From contig NZ_JBFEFI010000003.1 in the NCBI RefSeq assembly GCF_040717535.1, positions 628,001-692,000 of the forward strand: 64,000 nt of DNA, written 5' to 3'. Shown here piece by piece: positions 35,111 through 44,591 of this stretch. The translations under genes were made by a program, and so were the position numbers. The DNA comes from Thalassoglobus sp. JC818 (GTDB taxonomy: Bacteria > Planctomycetota > Planctomycetia > Planctomycetales > Planctomycetaceae). Every line of letters begins with the position of its first letter. Position 1 is the stretch's first letter. A model generated the notes under the pieces. That model did not search any database. It had not been told where the DNA came from and worked only from the letters and a program-made list of their open reading frames with translations.

Positions 35111-35192
35111 AGCGGGTGGCTCTATCCTGTGTACTCGCATGTACTGTTTCGCAAAGTTAGAGGCTGTGTTTCCTCGTGCGAGAGAGTGCAGA
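35108..35192 (-). repeat. Dispersed 85-bp intergenic repeat, copy D (inverted)
   Basis: The reverse complement aligns base for base over 85 bases with copy B. It contains TCTCGCACGAGGAAACACAG and ATGCGAGTACACAGGATAGA, ending AGAGCCACCCGCTCTA. The terminal hairpin keeps AGAGC/GCTCT although the loop differs (CACCC instead of AACTT), which supports the structure. Its outer end overlaps the apt stop codon. Confidence 0.8.
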
Positions 35193-35262
35193 CGTAATCT
35201 GAAGATGCTCTCGACCCGTTCATGGTTTCTTGCACCATGCGTGATGGTCTGGCGAAGGTCGT

Positions 35263-35937
35263 ATGCCTGAATTGGAAGTGATCTGTGAAGATGGACCGCT
35301 GCTCGGCGTGAACAAGCCGAGCGGTCTGATCGCTCAGGGTGCGCCTGCAGGAGTGACCAGTCTTCCAGATCTGGTCCGGGAGTACTTGAAGAAGAAGTAC
35401 AATAAACCCGGAAATGTTTATCTCGGAATTCCCCATCGGCTCGATCGACCTGTCTCTGGAGTCACGGTTTTCTCGCGAAACTCCAAATGTGCAGCCCGCT
35501 TGTCAGAGCAGTTTGCGAAGCGGACTGTCGAAAAGACTTATCTTGCCGTTCTCGAGTCGATCCCGGAACGAAAGTCAGGACGACTCGAAAACTGGATTTA
35601 CCGCATTCCGAACGAGTCGCGTGTTGTGATTCGCGACGAAGAATCCCCGGGTGCGAAGATCGCGAGGCTGCGATATCGGGTTGTCGAAACGTCGAAGAAC
35701 CGCGCACTCGTCGAAGTCGATTTGGAGACCGGACGAATGCATCAGATCCGCGTTCAGTTTGCGAACATTGGATGCCCGGTTTACGCAGATGCGAAATACG
35801 GGGCGACGTCGTCGATGGCCGATCCAGATGCGATTGCACTGCACGCGTTTCGTATGAAACTTCAGCACCCCGTCCGCTACGACGATGTGACGATCGAAGC
35901 TCCAATGCCTCGCACGTGGAAAGCACTCGGATTCTGA
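35263..35937 (+). CDS. RluA-family pseudouridine synthase
   Basis: A 224-residue rRNA or tRNA pseudouridine synthase. The catalytic motif IPHRLDRPVSGV puts the active-site aspartate at about residue 61. Family blocks are LLGVNKPSGLIAQ near the N-terminus, KTYLAVL, LVEVDLETGRMHQIRVQFANIG and CPVYADAKYG. No S4 domain precedes the catalytic domain, which resembles RluA or RluE-like small members. It ends eight bases from the convergent phosphotransferase gene. The target uridine cannot be predicted. Confidence 0.92.
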   Translation: MPELEVICEDGPLLGVNKPSGLIAQGAPAGVTSLPDLVREYLKKKYNKPGNVYLGIPHRLDRPVSGVTVFSRNSKCAARLSEQFAKRTVEKTYLAVLESIPERKSGRLENWIYRIPNESRVVIRDEESPGAKIARLRYRVVETSKNRALVEVDLETGRMHQIRVQFANIGCPVYADAKYGATSSMADPDAIALHAFRMKLQHPVRYDDVTIEAPMPRTWKALGF

Positions 35938-35944
35938 GGACGTT

Positions 35945-37012
35945 TCAGTTCCAGGCTGAGTAGCGTTCCCGGTTCTCCGGAGCATGGAGTCGCTTCATCC
36001 GGGATGCGATTGTGTGCATCCGTTCAAGGACCTCTTTCTCTCTTGATTCTGCCACCTCAGCGCGACACCACCGCTCCACCCAGGTGAGTCCGCTCAACAG
36101 AACCGAGCTGCGATCGAGTGCGATCAGCACTTTGAGATCGTTCGAAGTCAGCGAACGATGTTGCCGATACTGGTCGAGTGCGAGTTCCCAGCGTTCAAAG
36201 TCATCACCCCACAGGCTTCCAAGAAATCGTGACAAATCCGTGGCAGGATGATCGGTGCGTGTAGCACTGGCGTCGATGATTCCGGTGACGCGACGATTCG
36301 TAAGCAAAATGTGTTCACGGTGCATGTCACGCCAGCATGGGAAGACTGCAAGCTTCAGACTTGAAAGCGATTTCAGCTCGTGCAGAATCTCCGTCGATGA
36401 TTCATGGAACCGTGACAAAATTTCGACGCAAATTTCTCGCGCAACTTTGGACAGTCCCTGGTATTGAAGTGTTGTCTGACCAGTTGAAGCACTCTGCCAG
36501 GATTGAATGAGTTGAGCCCGTTCGATGACCGCAGGCACGACGTCGACACCACTTGAAAACCACCTCTGGCCGGATGTCTGAGACAGAAAGCGTTCGCTCG
36601 CCAGATGAAGACTGGCGAGTGTCTGCATGATGGATTGAACGTTCTCTGGCGAGCAGTCACCAAAAGTCGCAGGGATGCCGGGCAGCCAGGGTTCGCATTG
36701 CCAGAATTGTCCGATATGCAGAACCAACGTCTCTCCGGAATTCACTCGGACTGGAACGGCGACCGGAAGGCCAAGATTGTTGAGATGATTGAGGTACGCG
36801 TGGAGCTCTCGAATTCTCTCTGCAGGGAGCGAATCCTGCGGCCATCCTCGCAGCGCGTAGTCCGCGAGGTTGGTCGTCACTCTGGCGATTGTTGCACCGC
36901 TGAATCCGCTTGAGACCAGCTTGATCTCTTCGACTCTCTCACCGGGAGCGAGGAACGTGTTCACGACTGAGTTGAGAAAGCGATCAGACTGCTGAGGGAC
37001 AAATTCAGACAT
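35945..37012 (-). CDS. APH-type phosphotransferase
   Basis: A 355-residue aminoglycoside phosphotransferase/choline kinase-like protein. The N-lobe has SSGFSGATIARVTT as a nucleotide loop. The catalytic loop is FPCWRDMHREHILLTN, with Asp and His in the place of the family HxDxxxxN motif, and the metal-binding GIIDASATRTDHPATDLSRFLG corresponds to IDWExAxxGDPxxDLA. The second motif is altered (ASATRTDH), suggesting a divergent subgroup. Members phosphorylate small alcohols such as homoserine, choline or fructosamine; none can be assigned here. It lies downstream of the di-heme protein on the same strand (85-base gap). Confidence 0.8.
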   Translation of the reverse strand: MSEFVPQQSDRFLNSVVNTFLAPGERVEEIKLVSSGFSGATIARVTTNLADYALRGWPQDSLPAERIRELHAYLNHLNNLGLPVAVPVRVNSGETLVLHIGQFWQCEPWLPGIPATFGDCSPENVQSIMQTLASLHLASERFLSQTSGQRWFSSGVDVVPAVIERAQLIQSWQSASTGQTTLQYQGLSKVAREICVEILSRFHESSTEILHELKSLSSLKLAVFPCWRDMHREHILLTNRRVTGIIDASATRTDHPATDLSRFLGSLWGDDFERWELALDQYRQHRSLTSNDLKVLIALDRSSVLLSGLTWVERWCRAEVAESREKEVLERMHTIASRMKRLHAPENRERYSAWN

Positions 37013-37097
37013 GAGTCAGAGGTCGGTGCGCTCTCCGATTTTCGGTTTCTCAATTGGGCAGTTTTGATTATCGGAACAGATCTTCGAGAACTCTTCC

Positions 37098-38882
37098 CTA
37101 CGGCTTTTCATAGGGAAGGACTTTGAGAAACTCAACAATCGCGTCGATGTCTTCATCTTTGAGGTGAGATGTTCGACCATGTTTGTCATCTGGATTGGCT
37201 GTAGTCAGGAGATCTTTCAGAGTCTCTGCCGTTCCGTCGTGAAGATAGGGCGCAGTTCGATAGACACCGAGCAACGTGGGAGTGTCATAGCGGGTTCCCA
37301 TTTTCTCGGTGGGATCGTTTCGGCCCGTTCCGACATCGTGCATTTTGCGGTCGGTGTAAACTTTCCCAGAATGACATTCAGCGCATCCGACTTGTTCGGA
37401 GAAGAACAGTTTCCGACCCTTTTCGACTTCCGCACTGAGACCACTTTTCGAGTACGGGCTGAGCTCGAATGGATGAGAATTCGTGTACGCAGCGAGTGCG
37501 TCGAGTTCACCAGAAAGACCGGCATTCGGCTCACCGAGCATGTCGTTGACGCGACCGGTGATGAGGCCGCGTCCGCCCATGAGGGGAGAGCGAATTGTGT
37601 ATTCGAAGTCATGGACCTCGTCCCGGTCTGCTGACCAGTGAATCGGGTGAGTGTCGATCAGCCCGCGAATCGATTGGGTGTTTCGTAGTCCTTCAGGCTG
37701 TTGCCAGGTTCGGCCATCGGAATCACCGTCTGGGTGACAGCTCGAGCAGGAGATCCAGCGTCTTCTGGTCATGGGAGGATGAGCGGAATAGAACAGCTTT
37801 TTCCCGATGAGAACTTGCGGATCACCAGACCACTTACTGACTTTGATGCTCGCTTTCCGCGTCAGTTGCCGGGCATCAAAAACGTCGACAGTGAAGTCGA
37901 GAGAATTGTAGACGTAGAATGACTGCGAGTCTTCGGACACCTTAACAGCACGCGGATTGGCCCCTGTCTTGATCAGGCCCGCGAACTCGATTTCGAAGTA
38001 ATTGTCGTCGAGAATGTTGCAGGCGAACATGTCGTCCGTCCCGCTGAAGACAATGTAAAGTCTTCTGCCATCTGGAGAGATGGCCACTTCCCATGGATTC
38101 GCGACGACATACGTGCCCCGGAAAGAATCCATTTGGATTCTCTTGCGGTCCAGATCATCAGCTCCGGGAAGGTTCACGACTCCCAGGTAAGGAAAGATCG
38201 ACCCGGAACCGTGAGCAACGTTCGTGACGGACCTTTGAAGCGGCAGGTAAGCTTTGGGCCAGTCGGGATGGATGGTGATCTGTCTGGCCAAATTGTCTTG
38301 AGGAGATCCTTCCCATTCCTCAGTCACACTCCAGGAGTTCAGATCGATCGCTTTCACGATCCCTGTGTAGTATTCGGTGACGAGCAGGCTTTTGTTTTCC
38401 ACAAGTGCCAGCCCGCGCAGAAACGAACCTGCCTTGAGTGATCGCGTGATTGTTTTTGAATTTGGATCAACCTCGATGACTTCGCCGGGATATTCCAGGG
38501 TGACCCATAAGCGAGTTCCCTCTGCATCCGAGACCACTGAATATGGTTCGTCGAACACGTCGACAGAACCGGTGATCTCTCTGGACTTCGCGTCGACAAA
38601 GACGATCTGATCTTCGGCGTAGACTGCGACCGCGACGATGTCGCTCTTGCCGACGAAAGACACTCCTTCCGGATGACGTCCAACAGGGATTTCGTGAGCG
38701 ACTGTTTGGTCATTCAGGTCAACGATCGTCACTGTTCCCGAATCGCGATTGCTGCAAACCAACAGTTGCCCGTTGGCGGAGATGTCCATCAAGCTGTTGG
38801 AAATCCCCGCCATCAAGGATGTTGAAGTTGTTATTGCCAGTCCGATCGCAAGACAGGTTGTTATCACTCGACAGAAGCTCAA
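37098..38882 (-). CDS. Exported beta-propeller / di-heme cytochrome peroxidase-like
   Basis: A 594-residue exported protein. A signal peptide occupies about residues 1-24. Residues about 25-350 form a YVTN/NHL-type beta-propeller (GTVTIVDLNDQTVAHEIPVG, PEGVSFVG, DEPYSVVSDAEGTRLWV). The C-terminal part holds two c-type heme sites, CSSCH at about residue 377 and CAECH at about 499, with the family arrangement RNTQSIRGL, LGVYRTAPYLHDGTAETL and a final IVEFLKVLPYEKP, as in the MauG/cytochrome c peroxidase group. It starts with TTG, backed by a strong GGAGG. It lies downstream of the giant ThuA/heme gene, 49 bases away, so cotranscription is likely. An electron-transfer or peroxidase role is inferred. 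Confidence 0.88.
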   Translation of the reverse strand: MSFCRVITTCLAIGLAITTSTSLMAGISNSLMDISANGQLLVCSNRDSGTVTIVDLNDQTVAHEIPVGRHPEGVSFVGKSDIVAVAVYAEDQIVFVDAKSREITGSVDVFDEPYSVVSDAEGTRLWVTLEYPGEVIEVDPNSKTITRSLKAGSFLRGLALVENKSLLVTEYYTGIVKAIDLNSWSVTEEWEGSPQDNLARQITIHPDWPKAYLPLQRSVTNVAHGSGSIFPYLGVVNLPGADDLDRKRIQMDSFRGTYVVANPWEVAISPDGRRLYIVFSGTDDMFACNILDDNYFEIEFAGLIKTGANPRAVKVSEDSQSFYVYNSLDFTVDVFDARQLTRKASIKVSKWSGDPQVLIGKKLFYSAHPPMTRRRWISCSSCHPDGDSDGRTWQQPEGLRNTQSIRGLIDTHPIHWSADRDEVHDFEYTIRSPLMGGRGLITGRVNDMLGEPNAGLSGELDALAAYTNSHPFELSPYSKSGLSAEVEKGRKLFFSEQVGCAECHSGKVYTDRKMHDVGTGRNDPTEKMGTRYDTPTLLGVYRTAPYLHDGTAETLKDLLTTANPDDKHGRTSHLKDEDIDAIVEFLKVLPYEKP

Positions 38883-38889
38883 GTTCTTT

Positions 38890-38894
38890 CCTCC
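38890..38894 (-). promoter_or_regulatory. Shine-Dalgarno fixing a TTG start
   Basis: On the minus strand GGAGG lies seven bases before the TTG at 38882. No alternative ATG precedes the signal peptide, so TTG is taken as start. Confidence 0.65.
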
Positions 38895-38931
38895 GTGGTG
38901 TCACATTGGTTCGGTCGAGTGAACGGAAAGA

Positions 38932-41900
38932 TCACGGAGTCTCGACCGTAATGGCCATGAAGATGGGGGCTGTTCCATCCTCTCCTTTGATCAACTCGAT
39001 TCTCTCGACGGCAAGATCCGAACGTGCTGGTTGGATCTGGAAGTAGCGGACCTGTCGTCCGTCCAGATTGTAAGCAAATTCAGATTGTTCAACATCGACT
39101 CTCCGAACATAGTCGGCGAAGTGAACACCATTTTTCAACTCAATGTCTTCCGTCGTTCCGTCTGAATAGGTCAACTTCATCAGCACGGAAGTCGTTTTTT
39201 CCTGATGGGCTGGGAAGCTCCATCCGCCGATCCCGCCGAGAACATGAATTGATTTGACCGGGCTGTGAACCGGGAACTCAACTTGCCTTGGCATTTTCGG
39301 AGGGATGTCCCCGAGCGGTCCATTCAGCATCACGACGTTTGGAACTTCGGTTCCCTTGGGGTCGACGAGCAGGAACGGAACGGAGTTGAAAACTTTCGGT
39401 TTCCAGTCGGGGAAGACCAGACGTTCGACCGGCGAGACTCCGTAGAACATGGGAGTGGTGCTTGCGATGGTCGCGATTTTTCGTAGATCGATCGGGACGT
39501 ATTTTCCCTTGTTTGTCAGGAACTCGAGCAGATTGCCGAGTTCTTCTGGCGTCATCTGTTTTTCGAATCCTTCGGGCATCAGAGATTTAGGCGACGCGAG
39601 GAGTTCTTCGATGTCTTCGCGTGGAAGCGTTCTTCGTTTGGCGTCTGTGTCGATGAGTTCAATCGAAGTCCGCGATTCTGCAGCCATCATTCCTGAGAAG
39701 ATCCGTCCTTCGATCGTCACGACAGTGTACAAGCGGAAGTTGCCTTCGACGCTGCGGCTTGGATCGAGGATGTGAACGAGCAGTTCTTCCTTCGGATGGA
39801 CGACCATGCCTGTCAGGTTCGGGCCGATCTCTTCACCGAGATCGCCATGTTTGTGGCACTTCGCACAATGCTTTGTAAAGACCGCTTTGCCGAGCTCTAC
39901 ATCGCCTTTCATATGGGTGACCGAAAGTAAATCTTCAATGACTTTCTGTCGATCAGCGTTCGGCAGTCCTCCGCCTGCTTCCATGATTTCTCGGGATCGA
40001 CGACGGATGGGGCGCGATGGGTGATCCGTCAACGCTCGCTTCTGATCGAGAGAAAGATCAGAGAACGGAATCTGTCCCGCTTCTACTCCGTCGAGGAAGG
40101 CAATCGTCGTTTCCGGACGGGCCAATAGAACGCGAATGGCTGCTTCGCGAATCGAAGGTGTGAATGCGCTTAATCTTCCAGCAAGTTGTTGACCGATCGT
40201 CTCAGCGGTGCTGTTCATGAGGGCGTTCATGATTCCCGTGGAAAACTCGGGAGGTGATTGTGGAGTGATCAAATCGAGAAGCTGTGAGACAGCTTGATCA
40301 CTCTTGTTCTGGAAGGCGATCAACTCGTTGATCGCAGACAAGCGATTCTCAATCGACTGTCGATCGTCGCGAATCGTGGACAAGAGAGCTTGAACGATCT
40401 CATCTGCATACTTGGAGAGTGCATCGCTACCGAGGAGATTAGCGAGACGAATGACACGTCCTTTGACATCATTCGGAATCGACTGGACCAACGCGATCAT
40501 TGACTGCTCAAGCTGTTCCGTCGGTTCAAGCTGATAATCGGAAGGCCATCCTTCTGTGAGCCCTGTGAGGACTGCTGACGAGAGTTCGGAGTTGAGTTGG
40601 GCGGTTGCCGGCAGAACCGTTTCGAGTTCTTCTGCGCTGGGGCGTCCACGTGTGAAGTGTTCGGAGACAATCCTTAGAACTTCTTGTCGTTTCGCCAGCG
40701 ACTCGGGTGAGTCATTCGAAATCTGAGTTCCGACTTCGGCCGCACGTTCCAGGAATGGGACAGCGTGAACAGCGGCAGCGCTCGTCATGGCGTCGGCAAG
40801 CCATTGATCGTTGACGTCTCCTCCGACGAACAGGCGTTCTGCAACGAGTTTGCCTGCCCGGTCTTGAGTATTCTGATCAGAGAGAGCGAGCAACGCAGCG
40901 AGGCGAACCTGGGCGTTTTCATCGGCAAGCACTCCGCTTGATTCGATCAATTGCACCGATTCATTTGCGACCGGCAGCGACTGTAGTGCGAGCCGGCGAA
41001 CTCCTGCCGCAGGATGGTTCAAGGAACGTTCCAGCAACGCGAACGAATCGGAATTGTTCGCAGAGAAATAGTCGAGACCCTGCAGGACTCCAATGGCGTG
41101 CATCGCTGCCGGGTCGAGACCGATTTCATCGAGTTGAGGAGAGTCAACGATCTTTACGAGTTCAGGAATGAGATCGTCTCGGTTTTCTTCGATGAGCAAC
41201 CTTTGGGCATGGAGTCGGACGAGATAAGACGTGTTGCGGAGTGCATCGATCAGCCCGGCGCCGTCGGTGCGATCAAGGACTGGAAACGCGGTTGAGGGCG
41301 AGTCTTGATGAACGACGCGGTAAATGCGTCCATGTTTCTTGTCTCGCAGATCACTCTCGTAGGCGCGGCCTTTTCCCGTCTCGAAACCTTGTGGAGTTGG
41401 ATTGTGTTGGACGATGTAGTTGTACCAGTCGAGGAACCACACGTTTCCATCGGGTCCAACTTCAGCTGCGATCGGAGCGGACCACTCATCATCGCTGGCG
41501 ACCAGATTCAGCGGGCTGGTCGATGTGTAGCCGGCTCCATCAGGTTTCAGGACGAATGTCCCGATCAGCTTCCCGGTCGGTCCGCAGACAAAAGCTGTTC
41601 GGTTCCACCATTGTTGAGGGTAATTCCGTCCGGTGTACAAAGCGTGTCCGGCAGCTGCAGTGTACCCACCATGCTGATCGACTTGACGAATACGATCGGT
41701 AATTGGATTGAAGAGATACGTGTCCGCGATCGTTCTGAGCTGTTGTGGGCCCCAACCGCGAACGCGTTCGTAATACCTGTTGGGAATTGGCATGAAGACA
41801 CTCGGATTGCGATTCGCTGTCGAACCGAAAACAAGCCCTTCCTCGCTGATGCCGAGTCCCCAGGTGTTGTTGTCAGTGGAGCGAATGAATTCGAGGTCCG

Positions 41901-43386
41901 TGACTTTCGGCGGTTCAGAGTTATCGAGACGAAATCTCCAGAATCCCATACGGAAACCGGGTTGTTTCTCTCCTGTTGCTTCGATCACTGGTTCGGAATC
42001 GTTGTATCCCTGCATACCCCAGAACCAGTTGTCGATTCCGTATCGAAGCTGGCTGACTCCGCCGTGTGTGTCGACGAGTGCCCAGTTCGAAATAATGACG
42101 TCTCGCTGATCGGCGACGTCATCGCCGTCGGTGTCTTTCAACCAAAGCGTTTCTGTTCCGTTCTGAACAATCGCTCCGCCGTTGTGAAAGGTGATCGAAG
42201 TTGGAATGCTCAGGTTTTCGGCAAAGACGGTGAACTTGTCGGCCTGACCATCCTGGTCTGTGTCTTCACAGATTCGGATTCGGTCGCGACCTTTGTTTTC
42301 CGGCATCAACTCGTTGGGATAGTCGATTGTCTCGCAAACCCACAATCGGCCGCGCTCATCCCAGTTCATGGCGATCGGTTTGCCGACCAGCCCGGAGTAA
42401 GTTCGTTCGCTGTCGTTGTCATTCGTGAACTGTTCAGAGGCAAAGAGTTCGAGGTGAAAGCCTTCCGGAGCCACGTAGTGCTTCATCGACTCTTCTGCTG
42501 GTACTGGGGCCTGCATGGTGGTCAAAGCTTCCCCGAGCGTTCCCCATTTGTCCGAAGGAACGTAGTTCGGAATCTTGGCTCCAACGTCGATGTAGTCGAA
42601 TGGGGCAAGGTCTTCAGTGAGTGAGGTCATCTCCGGAACATCAAATCGCTGCGTGTCCGTGAAAGCGCCAGCGAGTTGCGGATCGTCGCCGCAAGCCCAT
42701 CGAATTCCACGCTCGACGAGGTTGTGAAACCCGGGATGACCCCAGGTTCGATCGTCGTGTCCCCAAGCAGTGTAAAAGACACGTCCGTCGCCGTGGGTTC
42801 GAGTCCACGTCCAAGGTTCCTCGGTATTTCCGTCGGCCTGCATTCCCTGACGTCGAACTTCGACAACGTTTCTGTTCTCGGTGTTGTGCAAGTGGTGAAC
42901 GTAGGTCTCGTCCCAGCTTTCAAAGCCTGAGAACCCCTGCATGAGAGGAATGTCTGGTTCTACGATGACGGTTGAGAATTCTTCGCCGCCGTGCTTCAGG
43001 AACTGGCCGCCCATCAAGGCCACGATTCGGGGATCGTTCCGGAAGCAATAGGTCGCACAGTGAAGAGGAATGAAACCCTTTCCATTCGCGACATACTTCA
43101 GTAAGGCATCCGCCTGGTCCTTTTCGATTTGGTCAATGTTGGCGTAAACAATGAGACCGTCGAATTGATTGAGCGTCGACTCGTTCAAGTTTTTGACGTC
43201 GTCTGTGTATTTGAGTTCGATTCCGCGTTCGCTGAGCACAGGAGCAAGTTGCGCGAATCGGTCGGCAGGACGATGAGCCCCATTGTCGCCGAGGAAGAGG
43301 AGTTCGAGATCTTTGCCCGATGCTGATGATGCGGTCAGCAGGCAAAGCACCATCAAACTTAAGGTGAGAACGAATCGATCGCGCAT
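38932..43386 (-). CDS. Giant ThuA / PVC-type dehydrogenase / cytochrome c protein
   Basis: A 1484-residue exported protein. After the signal peptide (1-24), a ThuA domain (about 27-235; LLFLGDNGAHRPADRF, FIPLHCATYCFRNDP, FYTAWGHDDRTWGHPGF) occurs; ThuA proteins act on 3-keto-sugars. A PQQ/sorbosone dehydrogenase-like beta-propeller follows (about 300-690; PEGFHLELFASE, WVCETIDYPNELMP, DWYNYIVQHNP). Next are HEAT-like helical repeats (about 700-1130). A c-type heme motif CAKCH lies at about residue 1174 and is followed by a typical cytochrome c tail. The last 150 residues form a beta-rich NPCBM-like domain (IHVLGGIGGWSFP). The Gfo/Idh/MocA oxidoreductase lies 83 bases upstream and the di-heme protein 49 bases downstream. 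Oxidation of sugars in the periplasm is inferred. Confidence 0.92.
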   Translation of the reverse strand: MRDRFVLTLSLMVLCLLTASSASGKDLELLFLGDNGAHRPADRFAQLAPVLSERGIELKYTDDVKNLNESTLNQFDGLIVYANIDQIEKDQADALLKYVANGKGFIPLHCATYCFRNDPRIVALMGGQFLKHGGEEFSTVIVEPDIPLMQGFSGFESWDETYVHHLHNTENRNVVEVRRQGMQADGNTEEPWTWTRTHGDGRVFYTAWGHDDRTWGHPGFHNLVERGIRWACGDDPQLAGAFTDTQRFDVPEMTSLTEDLAPFDYIDVGAKIPNYVPSDKWGTLGEALTTMQAPVPAEESMKHYVAPEGFHLELFASEQFTNDNDSERTYSGLVGKPIAMNWDERGRLWVCETIDYPNELMPENKGRDRIRICEDTDQDGQADKFTVFAENLSIPTSITFHNGGAIVQNGTETLWLKDTDGDDVADQRDVIISNWALVDTHGGVSQLRYGIDNWFWGMQGYNDSEPVIEATGEKQPGFRMGFWRFRLDNSEPPKVTDLEFIRSTDNNTWGLGISEEGLVFGSTANRNPSVFMPIPNRYYERVRGWGPQQLRTIADTYLFNPITDRIRQVDQHGGYTAAAGHALYTGRNYPQQWWNRTAFVCGPTGKLIGTFVLKPDGAGYTSTSPLNLVASDDEWSAPIAAEVGPDGNVWFLDWYNYIVQHNPTPQGFETGKGRAYESDLRDKKHGRIYRVVHQDSPSTAFPVLDRTDGAGLIDALRNTSYLVRLHAQRLLIEENRDDLIPELVKIVDSPQLDEIGLDPAAMHAIGVLQGLDYFSANNSDSFALLERSLNHPAAGVRRLALQSLPVANESVQLIESSGVLADENAQVRLAALLALSDQNTQDRAGKLVAERLFVGGDVNDQWLADAMTSAAAVHAVPFLERAAEVGTQISNDSPESLAKRQEVLRIVSEHFTRGRPSAEELETVLPATAQLNSELSSAVLTGLTEGWPSDYQLEPTEQLEQSMIALVQSIPNDVKGRVIRLANLLGSDALSKYADEIVQALLSTIRDDRQSIENRLSAINELIAFQNKSDQAVSQLLDLITPQSPPEFSTGIMNALMNSTAETIGQQLAGRLSAFTPSIREAAIRVLLARPETTIAFLDGVEAGQIPFSDLSLDQKRALTDHPSRPIRRRSREIMEAGGGLPNADRQKVIEDLLSVTHMKGDVELGKAVFTKHCAKCHKHGDLGEEIGPNLTGMVVHPKEELLVHILDPSRSVEGNFRLYTVVTIEGRIFSGMMAAESRTSIELIDTDAKRRTLPREDIEELLASPKSLMPEGFEKQMTPEELGNLLEFLTNKGKYVPIDLRKIATIASTTPMFYGVSPVERLVFPDWKPKVFNSVPFLLVDPKGTEVPNVVMLNGPLGDIPPKMPRQVEFPVHSPVKSIHVLGGIGGWSFPAHQEKTTSVLMKLTYSDGTTEDIELKNGVHFADYVRRVDVEQSEFAYNLDGRQVRYFQIQPARSDLAVERIELIKGEDGTAPIFMAITVETP

Positions 43387-43469
43387 GAGAGTGTCCGTTG
43401 TGAAAGTGAACGTAACAATTCGCCGATGCTGACGATGGACCTGCCAGCATCGGCGTTTGTGAAGTGGGT

Positions 43470-44591
43470 TTACTGGCCGAGAGTGAACTCAGGCAGAGGC
43501 ACAATTTTTCCGCCTTGCGAAGCTGACTCGTGTGCACAGATTCCGACACACGTCCAGTTCGCGCTTGTGACCGCGTTCGGCCATGGATCTCGGTCTTCGA
43601 TGAGAGCACTCGTGAATTCATGAACGAGATGCGGATGCGAACCCCCGTGACCGCCGCCTTGAACGAACGAGAGGTGTCCCGCATCGTGAATTTCTTCAGG
43701 CAGCGTAAAGCGTCGAATTTCTTCCGGAAGCAGTTCTGCAAAGTCAGGGACTTCGATTTTCTCTGGAATCTCAGGCTCTGGTTTTTTTGCTGTGTGCAGA
43801 ACGTGTGGTTCGTTTTCGATGAGCGTCCACTCGAAACTCTTCTTGGTTCCGTAGACGTCAAAACTCTCACGATACTGTCGTGCGACATCGTACAGGAATC
43901 GCCAGATATGCGCGGTCAGATCTGTGTCTTTGATCTTGATGTGACAGGTTTCGACGGCGAATGAGTTTCCGGATTTTTGAGCGATGTCATCACGAACGGT
44001 TCCCGAACCGAAGCAGCTGACATACTCAGCCAACCCGTTGACCAGCCCCAGGCAAGGACTCACGACATGCGTTGCGTAATGCATGGGAATCATCTTTTCC
44101 CAATAGCTTGGCCAGCCATCCATGTCTTGTGGGTGTGAAGCGGCGAGGTGCTGAATCTTCCCGAGTTCTCCATCTTCGAACATCTTCTTGATGAAGAGGA
44201 ACTCGCGACTGTAGACGACGGTTTCCGCCATCATGTATTTCAGGCCCGTCTCTTTGACCTTTTCCACGATCTGTCGACACTCGTCGATGGTGGTCGCCAT
44301 CGGGACGGTACACATGACGTGCTTGCCAGCATCGAGAGCTTTCAGCGACATCCACGCGTGGTCAGGAATTGGGCTGTTGATGTGAACGAAGTCGATTTCC
44401 TGATCGGCCAGAACGTCGTCATAGTCCGTGTACCGCTTGGGGATTCCAAACTGCTCGCCCGACTTTTGAAGCTCAGCTTCATTTCGTCGGCAGATTGCCA
44501 GGACATTTGTGTTGGGATGGGCTTGATAGATCGGGATGAATTCGGCACCGAATCCCAATCCAATCATGGCAACATTGACGGTCTTACTCAT
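43470..44591 (-). CDS. Gfo/Idh/MocA-family oxidoreductase
   Basis: A 373-residue NAD(P)-dependent oxidoreductase with a Rossmann N-terminus (VAMIGLGFGAEFIPIYQAHP, LAICRRNEAEL) and an alpha/beta C-terminal domain. No signal peptide is seen, so it should be cytoplasmic. Family members usually have an EKPxA motif whose lysine is catalytic; here the same place reads GKHVMCTVPMATT, so both Glu and Lys are replaced. A conserved His region appears at HYATHVVSP. The missing lysine means the redox mechanism differs from characterised members or the protein has another role. It leads the minus-strand run and is divergent from a XylR-like regulator. Confidence 0.9.
   Translation of the reverse strand: MSKTVNVAMIGLGFGAEFIPIYQAHPNTNVLAICRRNEAELQKSGEQFGIPKRYTDYDDVLADQEIDFVHINSPIPDHAWMSLKALDAGKHVMCTVPMATTIDECRQIVEKVKETGLKYMMAETVVYSREFLFIKKMFEDGELGKIQHLAASHPQDMDGWPSYWEKMIPMHYATHVVSPCLGLVNGLAEYVSCFGSGTVRDDIAQKSGNSFAVETCHIKIKDTDLTAHIWRFLYDVARQYRESFDVYGTKKSFEWTLIENEPHVLHTAKKPEPEIPEKIEVPDFAELLPEEIRRFTLPEEIHDAGHLSFVQGGGHGGSHPHLVHEFTSALIEDRDPWPNAVTSANWTCVGICAHESASQGGKIVPLPEFTLGQ

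Noticed and set aside
41305-42624. 439-codon frame on the plus strand
   Set aside because: It lies wholly inside the 1484-residue ThuA/heme gene on the other strand, whose domains are secure. The product has no recognisable motif and reads like a reverse-frame shadow.
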